64,000 nucleotides of DNA, taken from contig NZ_CP031747.1 in the NCBI RefSeq assembly GCF_005311025.1, positions 3,757,870 through 3,821,869 on the forward strand, read 5' to 3'. Made by a program: the position numbers and the translations under genes. Numbering within the stretch: the first letter of the stretch is position 1; each line of letters starts with the position of its first letter. Shown here piece after piece: positions 44,517 to 54,141 of the stretch. Source of the DNA: Alcaligenes faecalis (GTDB taxonomy: Bacteria; Pseudomonadota; Gammaproteobacteria; Burkholderiales; Burkholderiaceae_B). The notes below the pieces were generated by a model. It made no database searches. It saw nothing but the letters and a program-made list of their open reading frames with translations, and was not told where the DNA came from.

Positions 44517-45746
44517 ATGCTCAATACTCTTTGGCTGTTTTTCTTCCTGATTGCCGCCGTCAGCGGGTTTTACCAGTGGCTGGTCGGGGGAAATAGCGAA
44601 ATTTTTGCGCAGATGGTGCGCAGCCTGTTCGATATGGCCGCCCTGTCCGTGCAACTGATGCTGCTACTTTTTGGCACGCTCACCCTGTGGTTGGGTTTCT
44701 TGAAAATTGCCGAGAAGGCCGGGCTGATCGATATCCTGGCTCGCTGGCTGGGCCCACTATTTAGCCGCTTGATGCCGGGTGTGCCTGCCGGTCACCCTGC
44801 TCTGGGGCTGATCACGCTGAACTTCGCGGCCAATGGCCTGGGTCTGGACAATGCCGCCACGCCCATCGGCTTGCGAGCCATGAAGTCCCTGCAAACGCTG
44901 AACCCGCATCCGGACACGGCCACCAACGCCCAGATCCTGTTTCTGGTGCTGAATGCCTCGTCTCTGACGCTGATACCCATCAGCATCTTCATGTACCGGG
45001 CTCAACAAGGTGCGCCCGATCCTACGATGGTGTTTCTGCCCATTCTGCTGGCCACCACCGCCTCCTCCCTGGCGGGCTTGCTCAGTGTTGCCCTGGTTCA
45101 GCGCCTGCGTTTATTTGATCCCGTTCTGATGCTGTGGTTCGGGGTGTTTGCGCTGATCCTGGGCTCTTTCATGGCCTTGCTGGCTACGCTCAGTGCAGCA
45201 GCCATCCAGTCGCTGTCCTCTCTGATGGGCAACCTGACCTTGCTGTCCATCATCTGGCTTTTCCTGCTGATGGGCTGGCGGCGCAAGATTCCTCTGTATG
45301 AAGCCTTTGTAGAAGGCGCGAAAGAAGGCTTTAGTGTTGCCAGGGATCTGTTGCCCTATCTGGTTGCCATGCTGTGCGCTGTGGGCGTGCTACGCAGCTC
45401 TGGTGCTCTGGATATCGTGCTGGACGTAATCCGCTGGCTGGTGAACCTGACCGGACTGGATACGCGTTTTATTGATGCCTTGCCTACCGCTCTGGTCAAA
45501 CCCTTTTCAGCCGGTGCCGCTCGTGCCCTGTTGATTGAAACCATGCAGCATCACGGCGTGGACAGCTTCCCGGCCCTGCTGGGTGCGACCGTGCAGGGCA
45601 GCACAGAGACAACTTTCTATGTGCTGGCGGTTTACTTTGGTGCGGTCGGCATCCAACGTGCCCGCCACGCGGTTTCATGCGCCTTGATTGCTGATCTGGC
45701 AGGCGTGCTGGCCTCGATTGCAGTTTGTTATTGGTTCTTTGGCTAG
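44517..45746 (+). CDS. SpmA/SpmB-like nucleoside recognition domain membrane protein
   Basis: A 409-residue polytopic protein that looks like a fusion of the two Bacillus spore maturation proteins. The first half (MLNTLWLFFFLIAAVSGFYQW, LNFAANGLGLDNAATPIGL near residue 103) resembles SpmA, and the second half ends with STETTFYVLAVYFGAVGIQRARHA, typical of SpmB. Each half carries a nucleoside-recognition (Gate) domain. In non-sporulating proteobacteria the role is unknown; transport of a nucleoside-like or peptide solute has been suggested for the fold. It stands alone between terminators. Confidence 0.87.
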   Translation: MLNTLWLFFFLIAAVSGFYQWLVGGNSEIFAQMVRSLFDMAALSVQLMLLLFGTLTLWLGFLKIAEKAGLIDILARWLGPLFSRLMPGVPAGHPALGLITLNFAANGLGLDNAATPIGLRAMKSLQTLNPHPDTATNAQILFLVLNASSLTLIPISIFMYRAQQGAPDPTMVFLPILLATTASSLAGLLSVALVQRLRLFDPVLMLWFGVFALILGSFMALLATLSAAAIQSLSSLMGNLTLLSIIWLFLLMGWRRKIPLYEAFVEGAKEGFSVARDLLPYLVAMLCAVGVLRSSGALDIVLDVIRWLVNLTGLDTRFIDALPTALVKPFSAGAARALLIETMQHHGVDSFPALLGATVQGSTETTFYVLAVYFGAVGIQRARHAVSCALIADLAGVLASIAVCYWFFG

Positions 45747-45848
45747 GAGCCCAGGACTCAGCGTGGGGGCAAGACCTTTTTCCCCAGCAGACTCAAGCTG
45801 GCATAACAGATCATTCCAAGGACGAGTAGCCTTACACGACCCACCATA

Positions 45849-45894
45849 AAAAACACCCCAAAACGGAATCGATATCCAATTTTGGGGTGTTTTT
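45849..45894. terminator. Bidirectional terminator between SpmAB-like and rsmA genes
   Basis: AAAAACACCCCAAAA and TTTTGGGGTGTTTTT form a perfect 15-base stem with a 16-base loop. A/T tracts on both sides serve the two convergent transcripts. Confidence 0.93.
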
Positions 45895-45913
45895 CTTTAC
45901 GGGGTTTTGTCTA

Positions 45914-46705
45914 TCAGACGGCTTGAATAACGCCCTTATCCATCAGGTGATCGGCCAGGGCAATGTACTGTTCCAGGGACAAATCAGCCGGTCGGCTGGT
46001 AGGTGCAATTTCCAGCGCCTCCCAGTCGATATGAGCCGTCCAGTCACCCAGACCACCGCGCAACATCTTGCGTTTTTGCGAGAAGGCCCGCGCCACAACC
46101 TGGCTGAACACACGCGCGTCACGCGCCTGGGGACGATCTGCCGCCAGGGGCACCATACGCACGACTGCCGACACAACACGCGGTGGTGGGTTGAATGCCT
46201 CGGGCGGCACTTCAAACAACTTCACCATGCGATAGCGCGACTGCAACATCACCGACAGGCGGCTGTAGTCTGAAGAGCCGGGCTTGGCGACCATGCGATC
46301 AATCACTTCGCGTTGCAGCATGAAGTGCTGATCCACCACGGCATCGGCATAGTCCAGCAAATGAAAGAGCAAGGGGCTGGAGATGTTGTACGGCAGATTA
46401 CCCACAATACGCAGATTCGGGCCTAAAGCACCGAAGTCCACGCTCAAGGCATCGGCCTCAATAATTTCCAGCTTGCTGGGCGAATAGTGATTACGCAGAC
46501 GGGCTGCCAGATCACGGTCAATCTCGACCACACGCAAACGCTCCAGCGCCTGCGTCAGCGGTCGGGTCAGGGCCGAGAGGCCCGGACCAATTTCCACCAT
46601 ATTATCGACAGGCCGAGGGCCAATCGCACGGATGATCTGGTCGATGATGGCCTCATCTTCCAGAAAGTTCTGTCCAAAGCGCTTGCGCGCCTGATGCTGG
46701 GCCAT
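45914..46705 (-). CDS. rsmA: 16S rRNA dimethyladenosine transferase RsmA (KsgA)
   Basis: RsmA dimethylates two adjacent adenosines in the 3' terminal helix of 16S rRNA, a late 30S assembly check. The 263-residue protein begins with [15 protein letters not shown], has the SAM-binding [14 protein letters not shown] near residue 37 and the catalytic [10 protein letters not shown] near 103, and ends with the small helical domain. It is eight bases downstream of surA on the same strand. The pdxA gene often found between them is absent. Confidence 0.96.
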   Translation of the reverse strand: MAQHQARKRFGQNFLEDEAIIDQIIRAIGPRPVDNMVEIGPGLSALTRPLTQALERLRVVEIDRDLAARLRNHYSPSKLEIIEADALSVDFGALGPNLRIVGNLPYNISSPLLFHLLDYADAVVDQHFMLQREVIDRMVAKPGSSDYSRLSVMLQSRYRMVKLFEVPPEAFNPPPRVVSAVVRMVPLAADRPQARDARVFSQVVARAFSQKRKMLRGGLGDWTAHIDWEALEIAPTSRPADLSLEQYIALADHLMDKGVIQAV

Positions 46706-46713
46706 ACTTATCC

Positions 46714-48156
46714 TTAGCGACGGCGGGTGCTGGACTCGGGGTCCAAACGGTTATCAATGTAAGCGCGGCCGCGCAGGCTGTTCAGCCAATCTTCAAAGGC
46801 AGGCTCGGCACGCTGCTGGAACAGAGCCTGACGGGCCTGCATGCGCTTGTACTCGCCTTCCATATTGCGGGTACGGCGCTCGATCACCTGGATCAGGTGC
46901 CAGCCAAACTGGGACTCCACCACGGCGGTATCGTTGCCGGGTTGCAGCTTGTCCATGGCTTGCTCAAACGGAGGCACAGTCTCGCCAGGCGAGAGCCAAC
47001 CCAAATCACCACCTTGTGGTGCGCTGCTGTCTTCCGAGTAACGCTTGGCCAGATCCTGGAAGGACTCGCCATTGCGCAAACGCACTTGCAGTTGCTCAAT
47101 GCGCTGACGAGCCTGCTCGGAAGTCATAACCTTGGACAGCTTGACCAGAATATGGCGAGCATGAGTCTGGGTCACCATCATGGGACCGGACTGCGCCGAT
47201 GCCGCACTGGCGACAGGCGAAGTATTGCTTGGCGCAGCACCGCCACGCTCCAGCACCTTCAGAATATGGAAGCCTTGACCACTGCGAATCAGGTCGGAAA
47301 CCTGGCCGGGGGCCAGGTTATGGACAGCTTGTGCAAATAAGTCAGGCCAGTCGGACAAGGAACGAGTTCCCAACGCACCACCGCTCAGGGCCTCTTGACC
47401 ATCCGAGTTGGAAGCAGCCAAACCGGCAAAGTCTGCGCCGGAACGAACCTGGGCCAGCAGGCCTTCTGCTTTGGTCCGCAAACGCGCTTCTTCGCTGGAG
47501 TTCGCGCCTTCAGGCACTCGCACCAGGATCTGCGCCAGACTGACAGGTGCATTTTGCGCCTGTGCCGCCGATTGCCCCAAATTGCCCAAACCTGCGCCAC
47601 CTTGAGAGCGCAGGTAAATATCAATGTCGGCGTCCGTAATATTGATGCTGCTGTCGACCGCACGCATGCGCAACTGATCCAGCAGGATTTCCTGCTTCAG
47701 ATTGGCACGGTACTGCTCCCAGCTAATGCCATTCTTTTCAATCTCGGCTCGCAACTGGGCCTCGGTCATATTGTTGCGCGAAGCAATCATGCGCACACCT
47801 TCATCCACTTGCTGTGGACCGACTGAAATCCCCATGGCGCGAGCTTCCTGCTGCTCCAGGCGCTCATTGATCAACCGTTGCAAAACCTGTTTGCGCAAGA
47901 TGTCATGATCAGGAGCAGGAATTTTCTGCTGCTTTAACTGTTCCAGCACCTGTGCGGCTTCCAGATCAACCTGACGCAGGGTAATCACCTCGTCATTGAC
48001 CACGGCAGCAATGCCATCCACAAATTGGGAGGAAGCAGCGGGTGCCGCCTTGGCTGCAGCGGGCTTGGACTGCGCCTGAGCCATTTGAGCCGTGCCCAGC
48101 CCCATGACGGCCATCAAAGCCAATGACAGGGTACGGTTTTTCAAGCTGAAACGCAT
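46714..48156 (-). CDS. surA: Periplasmic chaperone and peptidyl-prolyl isomerase SurA
   Basis: SurA escorts unfolded outer-membrane proteins, LptD among them, to the BAM complex. I choose the ATG at 48156: it follows the lptD stop by one base and has AGAGG at a suitable distance, giving 480 residues. Two further in-frame ATGs upstream would overlap lptD. A signal peptide ending in QMAQAQ is followed by the SurA N-terminal helical domain ([19 protein letters not shown]) and two parvulin domains, near residues 200-310 and 330-430 ([27 protein letters not shown]). Confidence 0.95.
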   Translation of the reverse strand: MRFSLKNRTLSLALMAVMGLGTAQMAQAQSKPAAAKAAPAASSQFVDGIAAVVNDEVITLRQVDLEAAQVLEQLKQQKIPAPDHDILRKQVLQRLINERLEQQEARAMGISVGPQQVDEGVRMIASRNNMTEAQLRAEIEKNGISWEQYRANLKQEILLDQLRMRAVDSSINITDADIDIYLRSQGGAGLGNLGQSAAQAQNAPVSLAQILVRVPEGANSSEEARLRTKAEGLLAQVRSGADFAGLAASNSDGQEALSGGALGTRSLSDWPDLFAQAVHNLAPGQVSDLIRSGQGFHILKVLERGGAAPSNTSPVASAASAQSGPMMVTQTHARHILVKLSKVMTSEQARQRIEQLQVRLRNGESFQDLAKRYSEDSSAPQGGDLGWLSPGETVPPFEQAMDKLQPGNDTAVVESQFGWHLIQVIERRTRNMEGEYKRMQARQALFQQRAEPAFEDWLNSLRGRAYIDNRLDPESSTRRR

Positions 48157-48157
48157 A

Positions 48158-50551
48158 TTATTCATACCTCTCATGAATCATTTTTTCCTGTACGGGATTG
48201 GTGACGGGTTCATAGCCAATCACACGGTCACGCAGCATTTTGATAGGGTCGTTGCCAATTCCGCCCAAACCGGATAGCTCCAGCTGGAAGAACAGGGCCT
48301 TATTGGTTTCCCTGGCCGAAACCGCATAGCGTTGCATCACCACACGAGCCGCCCAACAACAGTCGCCTTTATACTCCAGCCCCAGCACCGTTTGCGTGCC
48401 ACGGCTTTCCTGGATGGAATAATCGTAACGTCCCACAGCGTACACCTTGTTGCTCAAAGGCCATTGGCCCGTCATGGAGACGTATTCCTTACCACGATGA
48501 TCTTCGTCAGTCGGCGTGAAGTTGGGGTCAACGACCTGACGGGGATCACGCTCATAACGATAGTTCACACCCAGTGTTGCCAGGCGTTTAGGACGCCAAC
48601 GAATGCCGGAGGCCAGACGGTTACGACGCTTCTCGTCTGGATTGAACTGCGCATCGAAGTTGACCGAGAACGTATTGGTCAAAGCCGCACTGGCACCGAC
48701 CAGATAGTCTGAGCGGGTGCTGGTACGCGCTTTTTCATCGCCCAGTGTTACGGTTTGCTTATCAAAATACAAGCGCTGAGCGGCCTGCAGAACCAGACGC
48801 TCGAAGCCCGTGTCGGCATCCAGCCAGCGGGACGTCAGACCCACGGTGACCTGGTTTGCATTGGAAATACGGTCCCAACCACCGGAGAAGATATTTTCGC
48901 TGAAAGCCTGGGCAAAGTTGAAGCTGGCCAGACTGGTGTCGTACAAGGGCAGCGAGGATTGGTCGCGATAAGGCACGTACAGATAGTAAACACGCGGCTC
49001 CAGGGTTTGAATGGAGTCGTTGCCAAACAAGGTGGTGTCACGCTCGAAGGTCATGCCCGTATCCACGGACAGGATGGGCAAGACACGGCTCTGAGTGCGG
49101 GAACGCCCAGCGTACTTGGCCATATAAGGGCTAGGATCACCCACATACCAGTCTGTCTGGTATTGGCTCATGTGCAAGCCTGCTTTGGGCGTGATGTACC
49201 AACCTGGGCGAATGACAGGATAAGCCACCGTTGTATAGGACGAGAAACGCGTACCATCTGGAGCCAGACGGGTACTGCGCATACCGTCAAATTCGCTTAG
49301 ATTGCCACTGTAGAAAGGCAAACGGAAACGGGTTGCATAGTTATCGCTGACTACATCAAAGCCACCCCAGTTATAACGGGATGCACCCAAATACCACTCA
49401 GGCAATTTGTCGTACTGTGGCTGACGATATCCAGTAGAAGAATCCTGCAGGGTCTGATAGCGCGTCGCACTGACGTGAGAGCGGAAATACTTGGAACCGC
49501 CCCAACCCAGAGTCACCGTACTGGCCAGATCCTGAATGGTGGAATCGTTCAATCCAAAGCTGCTGAAGTCACGGAAATAATCATCATCCGAGACACGGCG
49601 GATATCCGCATTCAAATAGAAACTGGCAGGCAGGCTCTGACGATACTGCCCCATGAACAGCCAGCGTTTATAACCCAGCTCCTTGTCATCAGGCAGATAG
49701 TTACCGGTCAACTCTCCGGAGAAGCTGTCACCCAGATAACGGAATTCCCCCCCCAACATGGCGCCGCGTTTAGCCATGAAGCGGGGCGTCAGGGTGGCGT
49801 CGTAATTAGGGGCCAGATTCAGGTAATACGGCACGCTCAGGTCTACACCACCCCGCGTCGTCATGCCGTAAGTAGGCAAAAGGAAACCGGACTTGCGCTC
49901 TTTACGGAGCGGAAAGGTCAGGTAAGGGGAATACAACAGGGGCATACCCTTGAAGTACAAGACGCCATTACGCGCCACCCCTTCGTTTTCCTTGGAATAC
50001 AGATCAACCTTGGGCGACTGGATATACCAGGCAGGTTCAGGACATGGACAACCCGAGTAATTCACATCGGATAGCCGCATATGGTTGGAACTGAGAATAT
50101 CAGCCTGCGTCGCGGTACCGCTACCGCCGGTGGCTCCCAGCCAGAACTCCGGGGACGACATGCGCCCTGTATCCGCGTCCAGGTTGTAATCAAACTCCGG
50201 GCTGCGCACCAGAGCCCCATCACGCATGATCAGGCCGTTGCCACGTACTTCCACCTGGCCGGTTTTTTCCTGATAGTCGATCCGGTCGCCTTTGACGACA
50301 GAATCAATGCGCCGGACCTGAGCACCACCTTCCAGACGCAAGGTGCCATCTTCCAGTGTTTTCATCTGGTCGCCTATCAGATAGACGGCCATATCCTCTT
50401 CCTGGAGCTTGCGCACTTGCAAACCGGGGGACGTCTTTAAAGACGGACGCACGGACGACTGAGCCTGGGCGACCCCCATGCCTGTCATCATCAACACGAT
50501 ATACCACGCCGCAACTCGCACTAAGACTGCGCCTCCAGTTGTGTCCTGCAT
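48158..50551 (-). CDS. lptD: LPS-assembly outer membrane protein LptD
   Basis: LptD is the beta-barrel translocon that inserts lipopolysaccharide into the outer leaflet together with LptE. The 797-residue precursor has a signal peptide (cleavage near AQAQ), an OstA jellyroll domain (about 50-190) and a large C-terminal barrel ending ...IHERYE. Four cysteines match the disulfide plan of LptD: a CPC near the domain junction (YSGCPCPEP) and a CC pair late in the barrel (KGDCCWAA). The start ATG is preceded by GCAGGA, created by a 13-base tandem duplication. It is divergent from amgK. Confidence 0.96.
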   Translation of the reverse strand: MQDTTGGAVLVRVAAWYIVLMMTGMGVAQAQSSVRPSLKTSPGLQVRKLQEEDMAVYLIGDQMKTLEDGTLRLEGGAQVRRIDSVVKGDRIDYQEKTGQVEVRGNGLIMRDGALVRSPEFDYNLDADTGRMSSPEFWLGATGGSGTATQADILSSNHMRLSDVNYSGCPCPEPAWYIQSPKVDLYSKENEGVARNGVLYFKGMPLLYSPYLTFPLRKERKSGFLLPTYGMTTRGGVDLSVPYYLNLAPNYDATLTPRFMAKRGAMLGGEFRYLGDSFSGELTGNYLPDDKELGYKRWLFMGQYRQSLPASFYLNADIRRVSDDDYFRDFSSFGLNDSTIQDLASTVTLGWGGSKYFRSHVSATRYQTLQDSSTGYRQPQYDKLPEWYLGASRYNWGGFDVVSDNYATRFRLPFYSGNLSEFDGMRSTRLAPDGTRFSSYTTVAYPVIRPGWYITPKAGLHMSQYQTDWYVGDPSPYMAKYAGRSRTQSRVLPILSVDTGMTFERDTTLFGNDSIQTLEPRVYYLYVPYRDQSSLPLYDTSLASFNFAQAFSENIFSGGWDRISNANQVTVGLTSRWLDADTGFERLVLQAAQRLYFDKQTVTLGDEKARTSTRSDYLVGASAALTNTFSVNFDAQFNPDEKRRNRLASGIRWRPKRLATLGVNYRYERDPRQVVDPNFTPTDEDHRGKEYVSMTGQWPLSNKVYAVGRYDYSIQESRGTQTVLGLEYKGDCCWAARVVMQRYAVSARETNKALFFQLELSGLGGIGNDPIKMLRDRVIGYEPVTNPVQEKMIHERYE

Positions 50552-50566
50552 TTATGTCCTGCATTT
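50542..50566. repeat. 13-bp tandem duplication across the lptD start
   Basis: TGTCCTGCATTTA at 50542-50554 is repeated immediately, less its last base, at 50555-50566. On the minus strand this yields two ATGCAGGACA copies. The upstream copy serves as ribosome-binding site for the ATG in the downstream copy and also creates an out-of-frame ATG. Confidence 0.8.
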
Positions 50567-50674
50567 GTTCCACCAGAGACGAAAAACCCTGGCGACCCGG
50601 TATTATAGTTAAGCCTGCCGTTTAGCGGCACTGCTAAACACTAATCCGTTACGATCTTCTGCTTCCCTTTATTT

Positions 50675-51721
50675 ATGTCTGCTTCTATTTCTGCCGCTAC
50701 CGACCCTCGTTTGCAGCAAGCAATTACCTGGCTGAACACCCTGAAGTCCCGGTTTGGACTGGATCTGGACAGCCTGCAAACGGCCTCCAGCGACGCCAGC
50801 TTTCGCCGTTACTTTCGCCTGCAAGCCCAGGATCGAACCGTCGTTTTGATGGATGCGCCTCCGGCCACGGAAGACTGCAAGCCCTTTGTGCACGTTACCG
50901 AACTGCTGGCACCGACGGGCATCCACGTGCCCGAAATCCTGGCAGCAGACACTGAACAAGGCTTTTTGCTGCTCAGCGATCTGGGTCAGGACAATTTTCA
51001 GACCGCGCTGAAAAACCCCATGCCGCAAAGCGAGCTGGACAAACTGTACCGCAGTACGCTGTTGACCTTGGTGAAATTGCAACAAGCCGACACCACGGGC
51101 TTGCCTCCCTACAACGAACAGCGTTTGCTGGAAGAGCTGCAGGTGTTCCCCGAGTGGTACATCCAAAAACATCGCCAGTTCGAACTGAGCGAAAAAGATC
51201 AGGAGATGTTGCGCAAAACCTTTGCCGAGCTGGTTCAGGCCAATGTGCAAAGCGCTACTGTACTCGTGCACCGGGATTTCCACAGCCCTAATTTGATGAT
51301 GCCCCTGCCCGGCCAAAGCGAGCCCGGTGTTATCGACTACCAGGACGCCCTGGCTGGCCCCATCACCTATGACATTGCCTCCCTGGTGATGGACGCGCGT
51401 GTTACCTGGACGGAAGAGCAGCAACTGGACTGGGCAATTCGCTACTGGCAAGCCGCCATGGAAGCCGGCCTGGATGTGCCTGCCGACTTTGCCGTGTTCC
51501 ACCAGCAATACGAATGGATGGGCCTGCAACGCAATCTGCGCATTCTGGGTGTGTTTGCCCGCCTCTCTCTGCGTGACGGCAAACATCATTATCTGGACCA
51601 TATGCCCCGCCTGCTGGGCTATGTACATCAGGTGGCCAGCCGCTACGAGTGTTTTAACGGTTTGCTGCGCCTGCTGAACCGCCTGGAAGGTCGCCAAACT
51701 GTTTTGGGCATGACGGTCTGA
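50675..51721 (+). CDS. amgK: N-acetylmuramate/N-acetylglucosamine 1-kinase AmgK
   Basis: AmgK phosphorylates MurNAc at the anomeric position in the recycling route that bypasses GlcNAc-based resynthesis and underlies intrinsic fosfomycin tolerance. The 348-residue protein is an aminoglycoside-phosphotransferase-fold kinase with FRRYFRLQ near residue 45, the catalytic VHRDFHSPNLM near 198 and the metal-binding IDYQDALAGP near 220. It overlaps murU by one base and is divergent from lptD, the arrangement described in Pseudomonas. Confidence 0.93.
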   Translation: MSASISAATDPRLQQAITWLNTLKSRFGLDLDSLQTASSDASFRRYFRLQAQDRTVVLMDAPPATEDCKPFVHVTELLAPTGIHVPEILAADTEQGFLLLSDLGQDNFQTALKNPMPQSELDKLYRSTLLTLVKLQQADTTGLPPYNEQRLLEELQVFPEWYIQKHRQFELSEKDQEMLRKTFAELVQANVQSATVLVHRDFHSPNLMMPLPGQSEPGVIDYQDALAGPITYDIASLVMDARVTWTEEQQLDWAIRYWQAAMEAGLDVPADFAVFHQQYEWMGLQRNLRILGVFARLSLRDGKHHYLDHMPRLLGYVHQVASRYECFNGLLRLLNRLEGRQTVLGMTV

Positions 51722-52431
51722 TGCGCGCCATGATTCTGGCGGCCGGTCGAGGTGAGCGCATGCGCCCCTTGACCGACACCTGCCCCAAACCCCTGATTCC
51801 AGCAGGTGGTCGGCCTCTCATCGTCTGGCACTTGCGCGCGCTGGCCAAAGCCGGCTTTCAAGAAGTCATCATCAACCACGCCTGGCTGGGCGAGCAGATT
51901 GAATCCACTCTGGGTGATGGCAGCCAATGGGGCCTGCGCCTGAGCTACTCGCCTGAATCATCTGCCCTGGAAACTGCCGGTGGCATTGCCAAGGCAATGG
52001 ATTTTTTCCAGGGCCAGCCTTTCCTGTTAATGAATGGCGATATCTGGTCCGACTGGGACCCTGCCCAAGCCTTTGCCATGGCCGAACGTTTGCAAGCTGG
52101 CCCGGAGCAGGCCTGGTTGATCCTGACCCCCAACCCGCCCCACCACCCCGAAGGCGACTTTGGCATGCAAGAAGGACAATTGCACCTATGTGCCAAAACC
52201 CTTGCGGGTGCCCGCAGCGCCACCTTGAGCGGCATAGGGGTCTACAAACCCGAACTCTTTGCCCATCTGCCCAAAGATCAGCCTGCCAAAGCCGCCCCCC
52301 TGCTGCATGCCGCCATCGAGCGCCGGCAGGTGCTGGGCAGTCTGCATGAAGGTTTCTGGATGGATGTCGGTACCCCCGAACGATTAGCCCAGTTAAACCA
52401 ACACTTGGAATCGTTAGCACCCTCACAGTAA
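51721..52431 (+). CDS. murU: N-acetylmuramate alpha-1-phosphate uridylyltransferase MurU
   Basis: MurU makes UDP-MurNAc from MurNAc-1-phosphate, the step after AmgK. The 236-residue nucleotidyltransferase opens with AMILAAGRGERMRPLTDTCPKPLI, the sugar-nucleotide pyrophosphorylase signature, and has the metal-binding MNGDIWSDWD near residue 103 and the C-terminal WMDVGTPERL. The start overlaps the amgK stop. Together the two genes form the cell-wall recycling module. Confidence 0.93.
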   Translation: MRAMILAAGRGERMRPLTDTCPKPLIPAGGRPLIVWHLRALAKAGFQEVIINHAWLGEQIESTLGDGSQWGLRLSYSPESSALETAGGIAKAMDFFQGQPFLLMNGDIWSDWDPAQAFAMAERLQAGPEQAWLILTPNPPHHPEGDFGMQEGQLHLCAKTLAGARSATLSGIGVYKPELFAHLPKDQPAKAAPLLHAAIERRQVLGSLHEGFWMDVGTPERLAQLNQHLESLAPSQ

Positions 52432-52594
52432 ACTGATATTTTCCAGGCTAGCTGGCAGACGTTTCCAAGCACAACAAAGGGCAACAAAGCCAGCCATCCC
52501 GCCTCCGTAGCCCCAATGACGTCTATGCTAATGGGTTTTGTAATCGGGACTTGATTTGCTTTGAGTCCCTTGTCTGACAGGAACGTCTGTTCTC

Positions 52595-53302
52595 ATGCTT
52601 GGTTCCTCCAAACGCACCGTATTCAAACCCACCGCCTACGGCTCCAGCCGTCGAAAACGCCGTATTCCACGCTGGTTTGTCCTGCTTTTGACAGGTATTG
52701 CCCTAGGTGCTGGTGGCCTGCTGTTCTTGCAAAAAAGTTATGGCCCTACGCGCCTGACCGTGGAGCAGTCGGAACAACTGCACTATGACCTCAACAGCGC
52801 CAATGCTGACAAGCAACGTCTGCAAGCTCAGTTGAACCAGACCAGTCGCGATCTTGAAGATGTCAGCCAGAAGGAAGACAAGCTGGGCAAACAGACCAGC
52901 GATCTGCAGGCCATGGTCACCAAGCTGGAAAAGGATATCGCGCTATTTGCCGATGCCATGCCTCCTGACCCGCGCGGCACCTCCCCTGGCATTCGCGCTG
53001 CCGAGTTCTCGGTTACGGACGGCCAACTGAACCACTTCGTGCTGCTAATGCAGGACAAGGGCAAGGACGCCGAATTCACCGGCACCATGGAGTTGGTTGC
53101 TGCTGGCCGCTACAGCAATGGTCGCAGCGGCAATGTGGACCTGCCCAGCCAGCCTGTCAGCGTAGGCCGTTACGCCTACATCAATGGCTCCGCAGAGCTG
53201 CCCGCCGGCTTTACGCCCCGTCAGGTCACGATCCGCATCAAGCCGGATGGCGCGAACCGCGTCGTTGCCACGCGCACCATCTACGTGACGCCCTCCCGAT
53301 AA
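52595..53302 (+). CDS. Conserved hypothetical inner-membrane protein with coiled coil
   Basis: A 235-residue bitopic protein: a basic cytoplasmic N-terminus (about 1-26), one membrane helix (WFVLLLTGIALGAGGLLFL), a heptad-rich coiled coil (about 55-110), then a small beta-rich periplasmic domain ending in VTIRIKPDGANRVVATRTIYV. It resembles a widespread proteobacterial DUF6776-like family whose role I cannot name. It stands alone after murU with 163 bases between and ends with a terminator. Confidence 0.75.
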   Translation: MLGSSKRTVFKPTAYGSSRRKRRIPRWFVLLLTGIALGAGGLLFLQKSYGPTRLTVEQSEQLHYDLNSANADKQRLQAQLNQTSRDLEDVSQKEDKLGKQTSDLQAMVTKLEKDIALFADAMPPDPRGTSPGIRAAEFSVTDGQLNHFVLLMQDKGKDAEFTGTMELVAAGRYSNGRSGNVDLPSQPVSVGRYAYINGSAELPAGFTPRQVTIRIKPDGANRVVATRTIYVTPSR

Positions 53303-53338
53303 GCGCTGACCTGTCACGCACAGGCTGATAGTCACAAG

Positions 53339-53390
53339 AAAGCCCTTCAGGCCCTTGGCTTCATCGCCAAAATCCTGAAGGGCTTTTTTT
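53339..53390 (+). terminator. Rho-independent terminator, also facing the ABC transporter genes
   Basis: AAAGCCCTTCAGG and CCTGAAGGGCTTT form a 13-base stem with a 22-base loop and seven T, 36 bases after the membrane protein stop. Confidence 0.88.
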
Positions 53391-53412
53391 AGCCGACGAT
53401 CCAGCCAGACTC

Positions 53413-54141
53413 TTAAGCCACGTGCTGCAAAAAGTCTTTCAAACGTTGGCTAGGTGGATTGCTCAGCAACTCCGCAGGTGGGCCATCGTGTGCCACCCTG
53501 CCCTGATCAATAAAGATCAGACGGCTACCCACACGACGCGCAAAATCCATCTCGTGTGTCACCACCACCATGGTCATGCCCTCCTCAGCCAGCAACTGCA
53601 TGACCTTGAGCACTTCCTGACGCAGTTCCGGGTCCAGTGCGGAGGTAGGCTCATCAAACAGCATCAGCTTGGGTTTGATCGCCAAGGCACGAGCAATGGC
53701 GACCCGCTGCTGCTGGCCACCGGACAGCTCGTTAGGATAATGATTCATACGCTCGGCCAGGCCGACCTTGGCCAGCAACTCCGTCGCTTCCTCACGCGCC
53801 TGAGAGCGGCTGGTGCCACGCGTATGGATAGGCCCGAACATGACGTTTTCCAAAGCGCTCATCTGTGGAAACAGATTGAACTGCTGGAACACCATCCCTG
53901 CTTCCCGGCGCAAGTCGCGCACCTGAGCGGGCGTGCCATTGACGCTCAAACCATTGACCACGATATCGCCAGCCTGAATGTCTTCCAGCTTGTTGATGCA
54001 GCGCAGGAAGGTGGATTTTCCCGACCCGGACGGGCCAACCACCACAACCACTTCGCCTTTATCAATATTCAGACTGATATCGTCGAGCACGATATTGTCG
54101 CCAAAGCGCTTGGTTACCTTCTTGAACTCGACAATACTCAT
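53413..54141 (-). CDS. Polar amino acid ABC transporter, ATP-binding protein (GlnQ-like)
   Basis: A 242-residue ABC ATPase energising amino-acid import. Walker A is GPSGSGKST near residue 37, the Q-loop region is [13 protein letters not shown], the signature is LSGGQQQR near 136, and Walker B is [14 protein letters not shown]. The sequence type is that of GlnQ/HisP/ArtP polar amino acid transporters. Its ATG overlaps the permease stop (ATGA). With the permease and binding-protein genes upstream it completes an importer, probably for glutamine or glutamate. Confidence 0.94.
   Translation of the reverse strand: MSIVEFKKVTKRFGDNIVLDDISLNIDKGEVVVVVGPSGSGKSTFLRCINKLEDIQAGDIVVNGLSVNGTPAQVRDLRREAGMVFQQFNLFPQMSALENVMFGPIHTRGTSRSQAREEATELLAKVGLAERMNHYPNELSGGQQQRVAIARALAIKPKLMLFDEPTSALDPELRQEVLKVMQLLAEEGMTMVVVTHEMDFARRVGSRLIFIDQGRVAHDGPPAELLSNPPSQRLKDFLQHVA

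Noticed and set aside
52546-52569. GGGACT/AGTCCC dyad before the coiled-coil membrane protein
   Set aside because: Six-base arms with a 12-base spacer and no repeat elsewhere; too weak to call a site.
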